From an uncultured Reyranella sp. (lineage in GTDB: Bacteria; Pseudomonadota; Alphaproteobacteria; Reyranellales; Reyranellaceae): DNA of 64,000 nt. The stretch spans positions 1-64,000 of the forward strand of contig NZ_CAMFKM010000001.1 of the NCBI RefSeq assembly GCF_945957355.1, written 5' to 3'. This document shows, in pieces, positions 43,591-56,022 of this stretch (position 1 is its first letter; every line of letters starts with the position of its first letter). Position numbers and translations under genes: made by a program. The notes beneath the pieces were generated by a model. The model had not been told where the DNA came from. It saw only the letters and a list, made by a program, of their open reading frames with translations, and searched no databases.

Positions 43591-44049
43591 GGGCGCCGGT
43601 CGGCCCGCGCCCGCTGATGGTGCGCAATAACCGGTACGCCTCGGCTTACCTCTTTGGCGCCATCTGTCCCGACCGCGCCGTCGGCGCGATGGTCGTCATG
43701 CCGGAGGTCAACGCCGAGGCGATGAGCCATCTTCTGAAGGCGATCAGCGAAGAGGTCTCGCCGCAGGCCCATGCCGTGCTGATCTGCGACGGGGCCGGCT
43801 GGCACCAGACCGGCAGGCGATTACGCGTGCCCGACAGCATCGCCCTGTTGCCCCTGCCGCCATACTCGCCGGAACTCAACCCGATGGAAGCCGTCTGGCG
43901 CTACTTGCGCGAAAACTCCTTTCTCGCGGATCTGGGACACCTATGACGACGTCGTCGATGCCTGCTCAGCCGCGTGGCGCTTCCTTATCAACCATCCAGG
44001 TCGCATCCGATCCATCGGTACACGCAAATGGGCGTGCGTCACACTTTAA
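43591..44049 (+). pseudogene. IS630-family transposase, C-terminal remnant
   Basis: The frame continues from the IS30 piece with AYLFGAICPDRAVGAMVVMP, then AVLICDGAGWHQTGRRLRVP and PPYSPELNPMEAVWRYLREN, the DDE_3 half of IS630 transposases. A deletion near 43940 shifts the frame, and the natural C-terminus (WDTYDDVVDACSAAWRFLIN, then RSIGTRKWACVTL) follows in another frame to a TAA. The N-terminus is missing. Confidence 0.85.
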
Positions 44050-44055
44050 GCAAGT

Positions 44056-44340
44056 TGGTACGTCTGTTGGGATGGCCATCGACGATGCGGATGATGATGT
44101 CGGCCAGATCGTTGTACGATTCGACGTCGATCCACCTGCAAGTAGCGATTAGCGAGGCAATGACGGCCCAATGTTCGGCGCAGGCATCGGAGCGGCGAAC
44201 AGCGCATTCTTGCGGCTCAAGGCGAGCGGGCGGGTGGCGCGTTCGACGATGTTGTTATCGATCTCGACGCGGCCGTCGTCGAGGAACAGGCATAGGCCCT
44301 GCCAGCGTGACAGTGTGTAGCGGATCGCCTCGGCCATCAT
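44056..44340 (-). pseudogene. IS66 TnpC, C-terminal remnant
   Basis: The minus strand reads YTLSRWQGLCLFLDDGRVEI, then DNNIVERATRPLALSRKNAL, a frame change, and ASLIATCRWIDVESYNDLAD with IVDGHPN. This is the end of an IS66 transposase and differs in sequence from the IS66 element at 24153. No terminal repeats were found. Confidence 0.82.
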
Positions 44341-44368
44341 CTCCAGTGCGCGGTAGACGCATCTCCGC

Positions 44369-44719
44369 CTACCTAGACATCTCGCGCACTGGATCTTGGA
44401 AGGTACCCTTGAAGGGTTTGCCGCCCAGCATCCCCTTCATTGTGCCGCTTTCCGATTGCACCGAGAGTTCTACCGTGCCGGTTCTACCGTCGCTACAGGT
44501 CATGGAAGCAGAGCCCGTGTACTCCTCGTCTAGATGCCACCGACCTTCGCAGGCGCTGCCCCTGTTGCTGCTCAGCTTCACCACGCCCGCCATCCCATCA
44601 GAGCGCTTGGTAAAGGTTCCTGTGAATTGTTCTCCGTCAGAGGTGCCGCCCGATGCCGGCACCGCGCCAGAACACCCCACCAATGAGAGGAGCAAAATGC
44701 AGCAGATTGGCTTTCTCAT
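44369..44719 (-). CDS. Small lipoprotein of unknown function
   Basis: The start at 44719 gives a lipoprotein signal (PICCILLLSLVGCSG) and a mature beta-rich domain of about 95 residues. It has repeated strand motifs (FTGTFTKRSDGMAGVVKLSS, GRTGTVELSVQSESGTMKGM) and a disulfide-ready cysteine pair (SACEGRW, SMTCSDGRT). The form recalls small outer-membrane lipoproteins with lipocalin-like strands. No family is recognised, and the gene stands alone. Confidence 0.65.
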   Translation of the reverse strand: MRKPICCILLLSLVGCSGAVPASGGTSDGEQFTGTFTKRSDGMAGVVKLSSNRGSACEGRWHLDEEYTGSASMTCSDGRTGTVELSVQSESGTMKGMLGGKPFKGTFQDPVREMSR

Positions 44720-44936
44720 GTTGTTCTCCAGCAACAACTCTTGTGTGAAATCTACCGTCCCGCAGGATGCGGCATCTACATGCCCTCAAGGTCCAAGATC
44801 ATGCAGAGGACGTCCTGGCGAACAGGCTGGGACTCCACTTTTTGGAACGCGCGCAGGAGTGCCATAGACTCCCGAGTGGCATGCCCCATGGCAAACGCAG
44901 CCTCCTCATGCGAAGCGCGCCTGTAAGCGCTTTTTC
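44720..44936. other. Intergenic region, nothing recognised
   Basis: About 217 bp lie between the lipoprotein start and the XRE gene stop. Short frames here have no similarity that I can see. Confidence 0.5.
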
Positions 44937-45221
44937 TCAAAGGCTCTCCATATCCTCGAAAAAGTATTCCGGAGAAACGTTCAGCAAACGAGCGAAGTCA
45001 AACAGGCGCCGGGCAATTGTCCTGTTTTCACCACTCTCGAATCTCTGGATCTGCTTTTGACTTACGCCAGCGTCCTTGCTGAACTTCTTCAAACGAATTT
45101 TCAGGGCGAGGCGCCGCCGACGGAGCTGCTGCCCCACATGCACATCTAGGGAGTCGCTGACGCCAGCCTTGACGACCGGTGTTTCTGACGACCCGGGCTC
45201 GGGGCGAACTCCTTTCTTCAC
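44937..45221 (-). CDS. XRE-family HTH transcriptional regulator
   Basis: This 94-residue protein has a central Cro/C1-type HTH (VGQQLRRRRLALKIRLKKFS, KDAGVSQKQIQRFESGENR, FARLLNVSPEYFFEDM). Its start overlaps the stop of the P-type ATPase gene by 4 bp (ATGA), so it is co-translated with the pump. It may be a feedback regulator of this metal-resistance operon. No metal-binding motif is visible in it. Confidence 0.82.
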   Translation of the reverse strand: MKKGVRPEPGSSETPVVKAGVSDSLDVHVGQQLRRRRLALKIRLKKFSKDAGVSQKQIQRFESGENRTIARRLFDFARLLNVSPEYFFEDMESL

Positions 45222-47263
45222 GGGAGATCACCCCGGTACGCCAAAATTCTCAGCGCATTCAAGACGACAAGCAGCGTCGATCCTTCGTGGACCGCGACCG
45301 CCGGCCCTATTCCCAGGCCGATGATTGTCGCCGGCACCAGCAATCCCACCACCCCAAGGCTGACGTACAAGTTTTGCAGGATGATCGAGCGGGTATAGCG
45401 GCTGAGACCGACGACGAATGGGAGATGTTCCAGACGGTCTGCCATCAATGCAATATCGGCGGTCTCCAGTGCCACATCTGAACCCGCGGCGCCCATCGCA
45501 ATGCCAACGGTCGAGGACGCCATAGCCGGAGCGTCATTCACACCGTCGCCAACCATCGCAATCAGGCGTGCTTCTTCCTTAAGTGTTCCAATGGTCGTGA
45601 CCTTGTCCTCCGGCATGAGATCACCGCGGGCGTCATCAAGGCCCACTTCTCTGGCGATCGCGTCTGCTACCTTCTGATTGTCTCCAGAGAGCATCACCAT
45701 ACGGCCAACGCCCAATTCTCGCAGACGCGCAATGACCTGACGTGCGCCCGCCCGAGGTGCGTCTATCAAGCCGATCACGCCGAGGTCCCTAGTCCCCCTT
45801 TTGACAACCATCGTTGTGCGCCCGGATGCGCGCAGCGATAAGATCGCGGCCTGAGCTTCCTGACCGATTGCGGGTACGCCGTCGGCACCGAACATCTCCG
45901 CCTTGCCGATCCAGACGACATCGGTTCCGATCTTGGCCCGCACCCCGCGACCGGTGAAGCTCTGAAGATCACCGGCAGGGTCCAGTTTCCGATTACCAAG
46001 GCGTTTACTGCCATCGCGCACGATTGCGAGCGCCAAGGGATGGTCGCTGACGGATTCGACTGCCACAGCTACTGCCAGCAGTTCCTCGGCAGTAGCACCG
46101 TCCAGCGGTTCGACATCGGTGATGCGCGGACTTCCCTCAGTAAGAGTGCCCGTCTTATCAAACGCAATCGCGCGGACGGCCCCCAATGCTTCGAGCGGCG
46201 CGCCACCCTTAATTAGCACACCACCTCGCGCAGCACGTGCGACCCCGGAGAGCACGGCGCTGGGCGTAGCGATGGCCAGCGCGCAGGGACTGGCGGCAAC
46301 CAAAACTGCCATCGACCTGTAAAAGCTTGCGGCAAAGGGCTCGTCGACAATCAGCCCGGCTCCAAGAAGTACGATGGCCAGAATTAGGACAGCCGGAACA
46401 AAGAACTTCTGAAACCTGTCGGTGAAGCGCTGTGTCGGTGACTTTCGGGACTCGGCCTCGCTGACCATTTTGACGACCCTCGCCAAAACGGTGTCCCCTG
46501 CTTTACGTGTGACCTCGATTTCAAGAGCACCAGAACCGTTGATCGTGCCAGCAAAGACACGCGAGGAAGAGGCAATGATTTCGGGCCTGGCGCGAGCCGC
46601 GCTAGCGTCTAAGACCGCCTGCTTGTCGACCGGAATGCTTTCACCCGTTACAGGTGCTTGGTTGACACTCGATTGTCCCTGAACCACGAAGCCATCCGCC
46701 GGAAGGCGTTCGTTCGGCCGTACAACGATGACATCTCCGATGATCAACTGATCGACCGACACTTCCTGCGTTTCACCCTCGCGCTTTACGATGGCTGTCT
46801 GAGGGGCCAGCTTTGCGAGAGCTTCAATGGCCTGGGTAGCGCGTCCCATCGCGAAGTGCTCGAGCGCATGGCCAAGACTGAACAAGAACAGCAGCAATGC
46901 GCCCTCGGCCCATGCGCCAAGGATTGCTGCCCCTGCAGCCGCTACCAGCATGAGCGTGTCGATCTCAAACTTCCCACGCCGGATGTTGGCGAAGGCCTCA
47001 CGCACCGTGTAGAAGCCGCCCGCTAGGTATGCCGCACAATAGAGTGCCACCGACACCCCTTCAGGTGCCCCGCCCAGCTGTTCGGCAGCGAAGCCAACAC
47101 CGAGCAGCAGACCGCAGACAAGCGAGAATACCAGCTCGGCATACCGACCAAAGAAACCCGCATGTAAATGCGCGTGTTCGCTCCCCTTCTCTTCGTGCCG
47201 ATCGCTCGGATCAGTATGCGAATGCGGCTTCTGCGTTTTCTTCGTCGGAGACTGGGTCGCCAT
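45218..47263 (-). CDS. czcP: P1B-4-type heavy-metal ATPase (CzcP-like)
   Basis: This 681-residue inner-membrane ATPase has a His-rich N-terminus (KPHSHTDPSDRHEEKGSEHA) and no CXXC metal domain. The membrane metal site is SPC (VAASPCALAIATPSAVLSGV) and the last helix has HEGSTLLVVLN, together the signature of P1B-4 pumps for Zn, Cd, Co or similar ions. The phosphorylation site DKTGTLTEG, the HP motif (SDHPLALA) and the hinge GDGVNDAPAMASS are intact. It lies between a small periplasmic protein gene and the XRE regulator. Confidence 0.9.
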   Translation of the reverse strand: MATQSPTKKTQKPHSHTDPSDRHEEKGSEHAHLHAGFFGRYAELVFSLVCGLLLGVGFAAEQLGGAPEGVSVALYCAAYLAGGFYTVREAFANIRRGKFEIDTLMLVAAAGAAILGAWAEGALLLFLFSLGHALEHFAMGRATQAIEALAKLAPQTAIVKREGETQEVSVDQLIIGDVIVVRPNERLPADGFVVQGQSSVNQAPVTGESIPVDKQAVLDASAARARPEIIASSSRVFAGTINGSGALEIEVTRKAGDTVLARVVKMVSEAESRKSPTQRFTDRFQKFFVPAVLILAIVLLGAGLIVDEPFAASFYRSMAVLVAASPCALAIATPSAVLSGVARAARGGVLIKGGAPLEALGAVRAIAFDKTGTLTEGSPRITDVEPLDGATAEELLAVAVAVESVSDHPLALAIVRDGSKRLGNRKLDPAGDLQSFTGRGVRAKIGTDVVWIGKAEMFGADGVPAIGQEAQAAILSLRASGRTTMVVKRGTRDLGVIGLIDAPRAGARQVIARLRELGVGRMVMLSGDNQKVADAIAREVGLDDARGDLMPEDKVTTIGTLKEEARLIAMVGDGVNDAPAMASSTVGIAMGAAGSDVALETADIALMADRLEHLPFVVGLSRYTRSIILQNLYVSLGVVGLLVPATIIGLGIGPAVAVHEGSTLLVVLNALRILAYRGDLP

Positions 47264-47272
47264 GATGTCTTC

Positions 47273-47638
47273 CTAGAACTTAATAGTGGCGGAAGGGCCG
47301 TTGGGCGGGGTCAATTCTAGCGACAAGGCGGAATACGGCCGCAGCGCCGAAGTACTGCTACCTGTCAACCTGCCGCTCGTGATTGGCCGAAGCTCGATCC
47401 GCTCCCGGTTCGATCCCGAAACGATGGTAACGACAACTTTGTAGTTGCGGATATCAATCGGCACGTTCCGCTCATACGGACACAGCGTTACTTCCCGTTC
47501 TCCTACCAGTAGTTCTACCTCCACGCCGGCGATGTCCTGCATCTTGCCGTCATGAGGACCAGTGACAATGTCTCTGCCGTGCTGGGCGTACGAGGTACTC
47601 GAGAGGATCAACGCAGCAATCAAGACAAGCGCTTTCAT
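47273..47638 (-). CDS. Small periplasmic protein, paralogue of 49048-49419
   Basis: This 121-residue protein has a signal peptide (ALVLIAALILSSTSYAQHG) and a beta-rich domain (GPHDGKMQDIAGVEVELLVG). The end, LSLELTPPNGPSATIKF, parallels the end of the neighbouring 123-residue paralogue. The shared core G-P-x-G-G/K...D-I/V-A-G-V and the C-terminal A-x-K-F suggest one family of periplasmic metal-resistance accessories. Its start overlaps the cyclase stop (ATGA). The function is unknown. Confidence 0.7.
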   Translation of the reverse strand: MKALVLIAALILSSTSYAQHGRDIVTGPHDGKMQDIAGVEVELLVGEREVTLCPYERNVPIDIRNYKVVVTIVSGSNRERIELRPITSGRLTGSSTSALRPYSALSLELTPPNGPSATIKF

Positions 47639-48912
47639 CGACAGACTCCTTGCTGAATCAATTCCCCCGTCACTCTCCCCTGCTCGTTGGAGACGTAAGC
47701 GATGCGCATTCGCTTACTCCGCCCTTCGATTTCAACTCCGTTCTCGTACTTCCAGTCGACTAGCTCTTGTCCCCTGCCTTCCTCGACGACCTCCCATGAC
47801 GCAACGATTGATGCATCCAGTGGCTTGCACAGTCTTTCCAGGCGCTGAGCGACGTTGACCGCGTCACCGACAAGGGTGAACTCATCATGCGACCCGCTAC
47901 GGAGAACGCCGCCTATCGCGGTACCGAAATGAAGGCCGATGCCAGCGCGAGGATCCACGTCACCCCGCCGCCGCCGCATGGCGGCCCACCGTTGCAGCAT
48001 GCTTCTTAGGTGGACGGCACATTCCAAAGCTCGGGCGGCGTCGTCCGCTGTTGACTTCGGTTGGCCAAAAGCCGCCATCACACCGTCGCCTATGAACTTG
48101 TCGATCATTCCCCCATGGGCGAACACCTCGCGCGTCACGAGTTCCCGGAATTCAGCTAGAAGCCTGGCCAGCGCTTCCAAGGGGATAGACTCACTCAGGC
48201 TAGTGAATCCGCGCAAATCGACGAACATCACCGCCACTTCGCGGCGGCCAAGAGCCAACGAAGTTCCGGTCGCCTGCAGTTCCGTCAGGACGGTCGGCGA
48301 AAAGAAGCGACTGAGATTGGCGCGCCGCCGCTCGGCCAGGACGGCCGTTTTCAAGAGAACATTGTGGTCATGCGTAAGCAGACCGCATACCAACGCCGCG
48401 AAGCCGAATGCCGCTGCGAGAGCCGCCTCTGTAAGGAATGCCGACCAATCCAGGACATGAGGCGCACCCTTGCCCAGGTAGGCCTCCACCGCGACTGTCA
48501 GCAGTGCCAGCCACCCGAGAATGACGATCCCCGAAAACAGGAAGACGAGCATCGGCCGCAGGCGCATCGCAGCATGTGTTAACAGTACAAATCCGATAGC
48601 AAGTGATGGCGCTGTTAGTGCGTGATCAAGATCCTTGCCGGGTGCGAAAAGGTGCTCATGGAACAGAACGACGACCAGCAGGGCATCGAACACCACGTAG
48701 ATCCAAGAGAGCCACTTCGGACCTTTGCGAAGTTCCGCGAGGACCAAGGCTACGATCGTAAGGGAACCGTAAGCGACTACAATATTCGCGTGGACGATCC
48801 CAGTGTCCTGCGCACCGGCAAGGCCGAGGTTGACGACCAAGATCGCGAGCGCCACCAGACGCAGCCAAGCCGACCGACGCTCACGATGCCAGCGTCGCCG
48901 CTCAACGTTCAT
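47635..48912 (-). CDS. Membrane-bound class III adenylate/guanylate cyclase
   Basis: About 425 residues are predicted, with a start at 48912 preceded by GAGGA; 48942 and 49002 are alternatives. An N-terminal domain of five or six membrane helices (LRLVALAILVVNLGLAGAQD) leads by a coiled linker to a cyclase catalytic domain. The metal-binding Asp is in VAVMFVDLRGFTSLSES, the second in MIDKFIGDGVMAAFG. The nucleotide-binding turn is FTLVGDAVNVAQRLERLCKP. It lies inside the metal-efflux operon between the two small paralogous periplasmic genes. It may sense stress or metal through its membrane part. Confidence 0.88.
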   Translation of the reverse strand: MNVERRRWHRERRSAWLRLVALAILVVNLGLAGAQDTGIVHANIVVAYGSLTIVALVLAELRKGPKWLSWIYVVFDALLVVVLFHEHLFAPGKDLDHALTAPSLAIGFVLLTHAAMRLRPMLVFLFSGIVILGWLALLTVAVEAYLGKGAPHVLDWSAFLTEAALAAAFGFAALVCGLLTHDHNVLLKTAVLAERRRANLSRFFSPTVLTELQATGTSLALGRREVAVMFVDLRGFTSLSESIPLEALARLLAEFRELVTREVFAHGGMIDKFIGDGVMAAFGQPKSTADDAARALECAVHLRSMLQRWAAMRRRRGDVDPRAGIGLHFGTAIGGVLRSGSHDEFTLVGDAVNVAQRLERLCKPLDASIVASWEVVEEGRGQELVDWKYENGVEIEGRSKRMRIAYVSNEQGRVTGELIQQGVCR

Positions 48913-49047
48913 CAAGAGTTCCTCGGAGGCTAGGTCTGGCATTTTGACGAACACATTCCGGGCAGACGCACCGACAAGAACAGCGGCCCCTGCTCCAAAC
49001 ACGACGCAAGACGCGGCCGCCCCGCAGGGCAGCCGCGCCTAATTCAA

Positions 49048-52628
<3,581 letters not shown>

Positions 52629-53609
52629 TCAGTGCTCGTGAGCGGCGCCGGCCTTGCCGATCTCCGCCTTGATCACGAAGCTGTTCTTTGCTGCATAGAC
52701 GTCGCCTGCGACGAGGCCGAACGTAATTTCGGCCCAATCGGCATCCCGATTGCCCAATTCGATCTCTCTCGCGTCGAACATTTCGCCGTTGCGTACAAAG
52801 ACGACGTTCTTGCCCTCGAGCGTTTGAAGGGCGTTTGTACTGACAGCAACATCGACCGGCCGCGCTGACAGGACGACCTTTCCGTCCACGAACAAGCCCG
52901 GGCGCAACCGTCCGCTGTTCGGGACGATTGCACGCGCTATGGCCGACTGAGTATCGCTGGCGCCGATCGGGGAGAGATAATCAATCTTGGCTTCGATGAT
53001 CGCACCGCCGTCACCAACATCGATGGAAACGGCGTCGCCAATCCGGACCTTCGAGAAGTCCTTCCGAAAGACCGCGAAGTCGACCCACATGGTCGAGAGG
53101 TCGGCAATGGTGAAGATCGGCCGCGCTTCGGATGCGAACTCACCCAGCGTGCCGTCACGGTCGATCACAGTGCCTTCGATCGGTGCCTTGAGTTCATAAA
53201 CCGTCAGGCTCTGGTTGCTTTCGACGGTCGCGAGTACATCGTCTTTTTTGACCTTGTCGCCCAGTCGCTTGCGCATGCTGCGGATTACACCGGGAAAGCG
53301 TGGGGTCACCTTCACTAGCGTTTCCTGGTTGGGCTGAACCGTGCCGTTCAGTTGCAGAATGTCTCGAAGTTCACGAGGGCCGGCCGTCAGCAGCTCAATA
53401 CCGGCGGCGGTCACTTGCGCATCGGTAAGCTTCACGCCCTCGTCGTGGCTGTCCCCTTCCTTCTCCGCGTGCCCGCCTTTGGCGCCGGCGGCTTTGGATT
53501 GGTTAGCAAATCGTGCATCGAAGACGTAGTAGCCAGCGGCGGCCAGGATGCCCGCGCAAACGATCGCCAGCGTCAGGTAACCCAGTGCCTTTTTAGCGAA
53601 GTTCATCAT
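52629..53609 (-). CDS. czcB: Metal efflux periplasmic adaptor (CzcB-type)
   Basis: This 326-residue membrane-fusion protein has an N-terminal anchor (LGYLTLAIVCAGILAAAGYY) and a His/acid-rich stretch (GGHAEKEGDSHDEG). It also has split lipoyl halves (VTPRFPGVIRSMRKRLGDKV, LKAPIEGTVIDRDGTLGEFA), a beta-barrel, and a His-containing C-terminus (GKAGAAHEH). It is shorter than Cupriavidus CzcB. It overlaps czcC by 4 bp (ATGA). Confidence 0.92.
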   Translation of the reverse strand: MMNFAKKALGYLTLAIVCAGILAAAGYYVFDARFANQSKAAGAKGGHAEKEGDSHDEGVKLTDAQVTAAGIELLTAGPRELRDILQLNGTVQPNQETLVKVTPRFPGVIRSMRKRLGDKVKKDDVLATVESNQSLTVYELKAPIEGTVIDRDGTLGEFASEARPIFTIADLSTMWVDFAVFRKDFSKVRIGDAVSIDVGDGGAIIEAKIDYLSPIGASDTQSAIARAIVPNSGRLRPGLFVDGKVVLSARPVDVAVSTNALQTLEGKNVVFVRNGEMFDAREIELGNRDADWAEITFGLVAGDVYAAKNSFVIKAEIGKAGAAHEH

Positions 53610-54919
53610 CGTGCCCTCGTAACGTTCACGGGGCTCGCGGTGAGGCCCTCGATTGTAGCAACGGCTGAATGAAAGCTGGTCAGCGCTTCGTGCTCTTTCA
53701 GTTCCGCGTCAGCGACAGTCTGATAGGCGTCCAGAATCTCCAGGACCGTGAAGCGCCCCTGTCCGTACCCCGCTTCGATGGTCGCGTAGGTCTGACGCGC
53801 CGCCGGCAGGATCGTCTTGCGGATGAGGTCGAGCTGGATGAGCTGATTGTTTGCGGTGTCGTGTGCTTTCGCGACAACGGTGATCAGAGCCAGTCGGTTC
53901 GAGGCCCTTTCGGAATGGGCCTTGCGCGAATTTTCCTGCGCTTCGTGAATACCGCCACGGTTCCTGTCCAGCACTGGAAACGGCATCGAAACGCCCAGCC
54001 GGACGGCACTCTGCTGGGTGTCGGAGTAGTAGCGCCAGCCCACGCTTGCCGTGACGTCTGGAATGGGCTTCAGACGGGCGACCAGCAGCTCTCCGTCCCT
54101 TTGAGCGCGTATGGCCGTCCAGCGCATAAGCTGCGGATTGTCATCAATAGCCTTGATCAGAGCTTCAAGTGGTGCTGGGCGGACCAGACGATTGAAATCT
54201 CCGGAGACAGAGTTGAAATTGGGGAGGTCGCGCCCCATCAACCCGGTGAGGTCCCTTCGGGCTACGGCGAAGGCCAGACGTGACCGATCACGCTCCAACC
54301 TCGTAACACCAACCGCGGTCTGGGTTCGCGTGACTTCCGACGGTGAAGAAGCACCCGCATCGACCCGACGCTGCATCAGCGGCACGAGCCGTTCCAAGGT
54401 TGCCGCCTGACGCTCCAGAATCTGGACGCGCCGCTGTACCGAAAGAGCTTCTACGAAGGCAAGCGTCGTTTCCGAAAGCAGCTCGAGACGGGTTGCATCC
54501 TTCTCCCATCGCATGGCATCGGCATCGCCGAGAGCCGCCGATACGCGTGCGTCGCGCTTTCCGCCCAATTCGATGAGCTGGCTGAGCATTAGCGTCGTCT
54601 CGGCACCGCCGACATTTTCGGAGTTTCCGGGGGCGAAATTGTCGACCTCGAAGCCGATGGTTGGATTGGGCATCGCGCCGGCTTGCCGGCGGCGACCATC
54701 GGCCATGCCGACGTTGCGATCAGCAATGTCGATGCGCGGGCTGGCGTTCACCGCCTGCTGCAGAGCCTGACGAAGAGTAAGCGCCCCGCTCGGTGCATAC
54801 TGCTGACCGCTATTTGACGCGCGCTGCGCAGCCGGCTGCGGGGTCTGAGACGATGCCCCGCGAGCATGCGTGACGAGGAGCAGCGCTGCGCACAGCGCCC
54901 CCATTACGCGAATTGACAT
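53606..54919 (-). CDS. czcC: Metal efflux outer-membrane channel (CzcC-type)
   Basis: This 437-residue TolC-family protein has a signal peptide (VMGALCAALLLVTHARGASS) and two OEP repeats. Family motifs include LTLRQALQQAVNASPRIDIA near residue 50, EKDATRLELLSETTLAFVEA, and AGYGQGRFTVLEILDAYQTV near the end. It is the first core gene of the czcCBA operon, about 75 bp after the czcI-like gene. Confidence 0.92.
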   Translation of the reverse strand: MSIRVMGALCAALLLVTHARGASSQTPQPAAQRASNSGQQYAPSGALTLRQALQQAVNASPRIDIADRNVGMADGRRRQAGAMPNPTIGFEVDNFAPGNSENVGGAETTLMLSQLIELGGKRDARVSAALGDADAMRWEKDATRLELLSETTLAFVEALSVQRRVQILERQAATLERLVPLMQRRVDAGASSPSEVTRTQTAVGVTRLERDRSRLAFAVARRDLTGLMGRDLPNFNSVSGDFNRLVRPAPLEALIKAIDDNPQLMRWTAIRAQRDGELLVARLKPIPDVTASVGWRYYSDTQQSAVRLGVSMPFPVLDRNRGGIHEAQENSRKAHSERASNRLALITVVAKAHDTANNQLIQLDLIRKTILPAARQTYATIEAGYGQGRFTVLEILDAYQTVADAELKEHEALTSFHSAVATIEGLTASPVNVTRAR

Positions 54920-54993
54920 GATCTGATCCCAGAAAAGCGTTCATCGGTACGCCACGCCAGAAACGCAGGCGCGACGATGGAAATACGACGGGA

Positions 54994-55341
54994 TCAGTTC
55001 TTGGGAGGCGGCCCAGCTATATTTGGCGAGGCAACGGACACCTGCACAAGGCGTCCTTCTGGCACTTCTGAAGAGGCGTCGGCGATAAGCAGAACGGGCG
55101 CCGCAGTGAAATAGGGCGCAACAGAGCAGCTGTGACAGGCTTCTGCGGCCTGGCCGCCCTCGCCTCCACGGTCGTCCGATAGCGTCGAAACTGCGGTCTG
55201 CCCTGTGCCCGTCGCTCCGCTGTTCGCGCTAAAATCGCTAACAACATGGACGATGCTGGCGATAGCCAAGGACAAGACACAGATCACTCGAACGAAGCGT
55301 GCGCTCCGCCGGAATGTCAGTACCAGTCGATGACCCATCAT
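54994..55341 (-). CDS. CzcI-like small membrane/periplasmic protein
   Basis: The start at 55341 gives about 115 residues: a membrane or signal segment (VRVICVLSLAIASIVHVVSD), a Gly/Ser-rich stretch, and a CHSCSVAP motif. The tail is Pro-rich (ASPNIAGPPPKN). Its position directly before czcC, its size and its Cys/His motif fit CzcI, a regulatory or metal-binding protein of czc operons, although sequence identity is not obvious. A longer frame to 55386 exists. Confidence 0.6.
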   Translation of the reverse strand: MMGHRLVLTFRRSARFVRVICVLSLAIASIVHVVSDFSANSGATGTGQTAVSTLSDDRGGEGGQAAEACHSCSVAPYFTAAPVLLIADASSEVPEGRLVQVSVASPNIAGPPPKN

Positions 55342-56022
55342 AGTCGCCACCAACTCATTATCGAGGAGCACTAAGGGGTTATACAATCACGCCGCCGATG
55401 ATGCGGCGATGCGCCTCAGATAAACGATGTTGGCAGCAAAACGTCCATCGGCACCGCGCAGCGCCATCTGATGGCGACGCTCCGGGCCGGTCGGCGGTCT
55501 ATGCCAATGTCGGCCAAGCGAGCGGCAGGGGATACCCCGCCGTCATGGCCGTCACGAGCGTACCAGTCGGCGATCTCCGGCCAGGCAGTGATGGCCAAGA
55601 ACGTTTTTGGCCGCCTCATATACGATGCAGCGCCTGCATGCGCGGGCGTGATCGTTGGCGCAGGCTCACCTCACTCGCGGTGCCGGCACTGCCGGCGGCG
55701 TTCGTAGGCAGGCTCGTAGCGCTTCCCGCCAGCCTCTACGTGTCGGCGGCCCTGCCTGCGTCGCCCCTCTTCTCCGGGCATCCGCTCTTTAGTCGTAGGC
55801 CTCGCGAACGATATAGCGAGCGAGAGAGATGGCGCGGAACGGCGTTTCAGATCACGTTGAAAGCGTCTTCGCTCTCTTACAACGATCAGAAGCGGCGGCC
55901 TGCGACACCATCGCTAACCATGACGCAGCGTTGGCTGCTGGACATGTTCAGCCGGCGTGGTGCTCGCAGAGAGTACACTCGGCGGCTGGCGCCCAGTCTT
56001 CTTGGGCTCACCACCTGGAGCA
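55342..56022. other. Intergenic region between czc and cus blocks, no confident gene
   Basis: About 680 bp. The longest frame (55398-56084, plus) is Arg/Pro-rich and overlaps the end of cusA. A plus-strand ORF at 55829-56026 (ARNGVSDHVESVFALLQRSE) is slightly protein-like but has no family that I recognise. This may be decayed sequence at a block junction. Confidence 0.5.
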
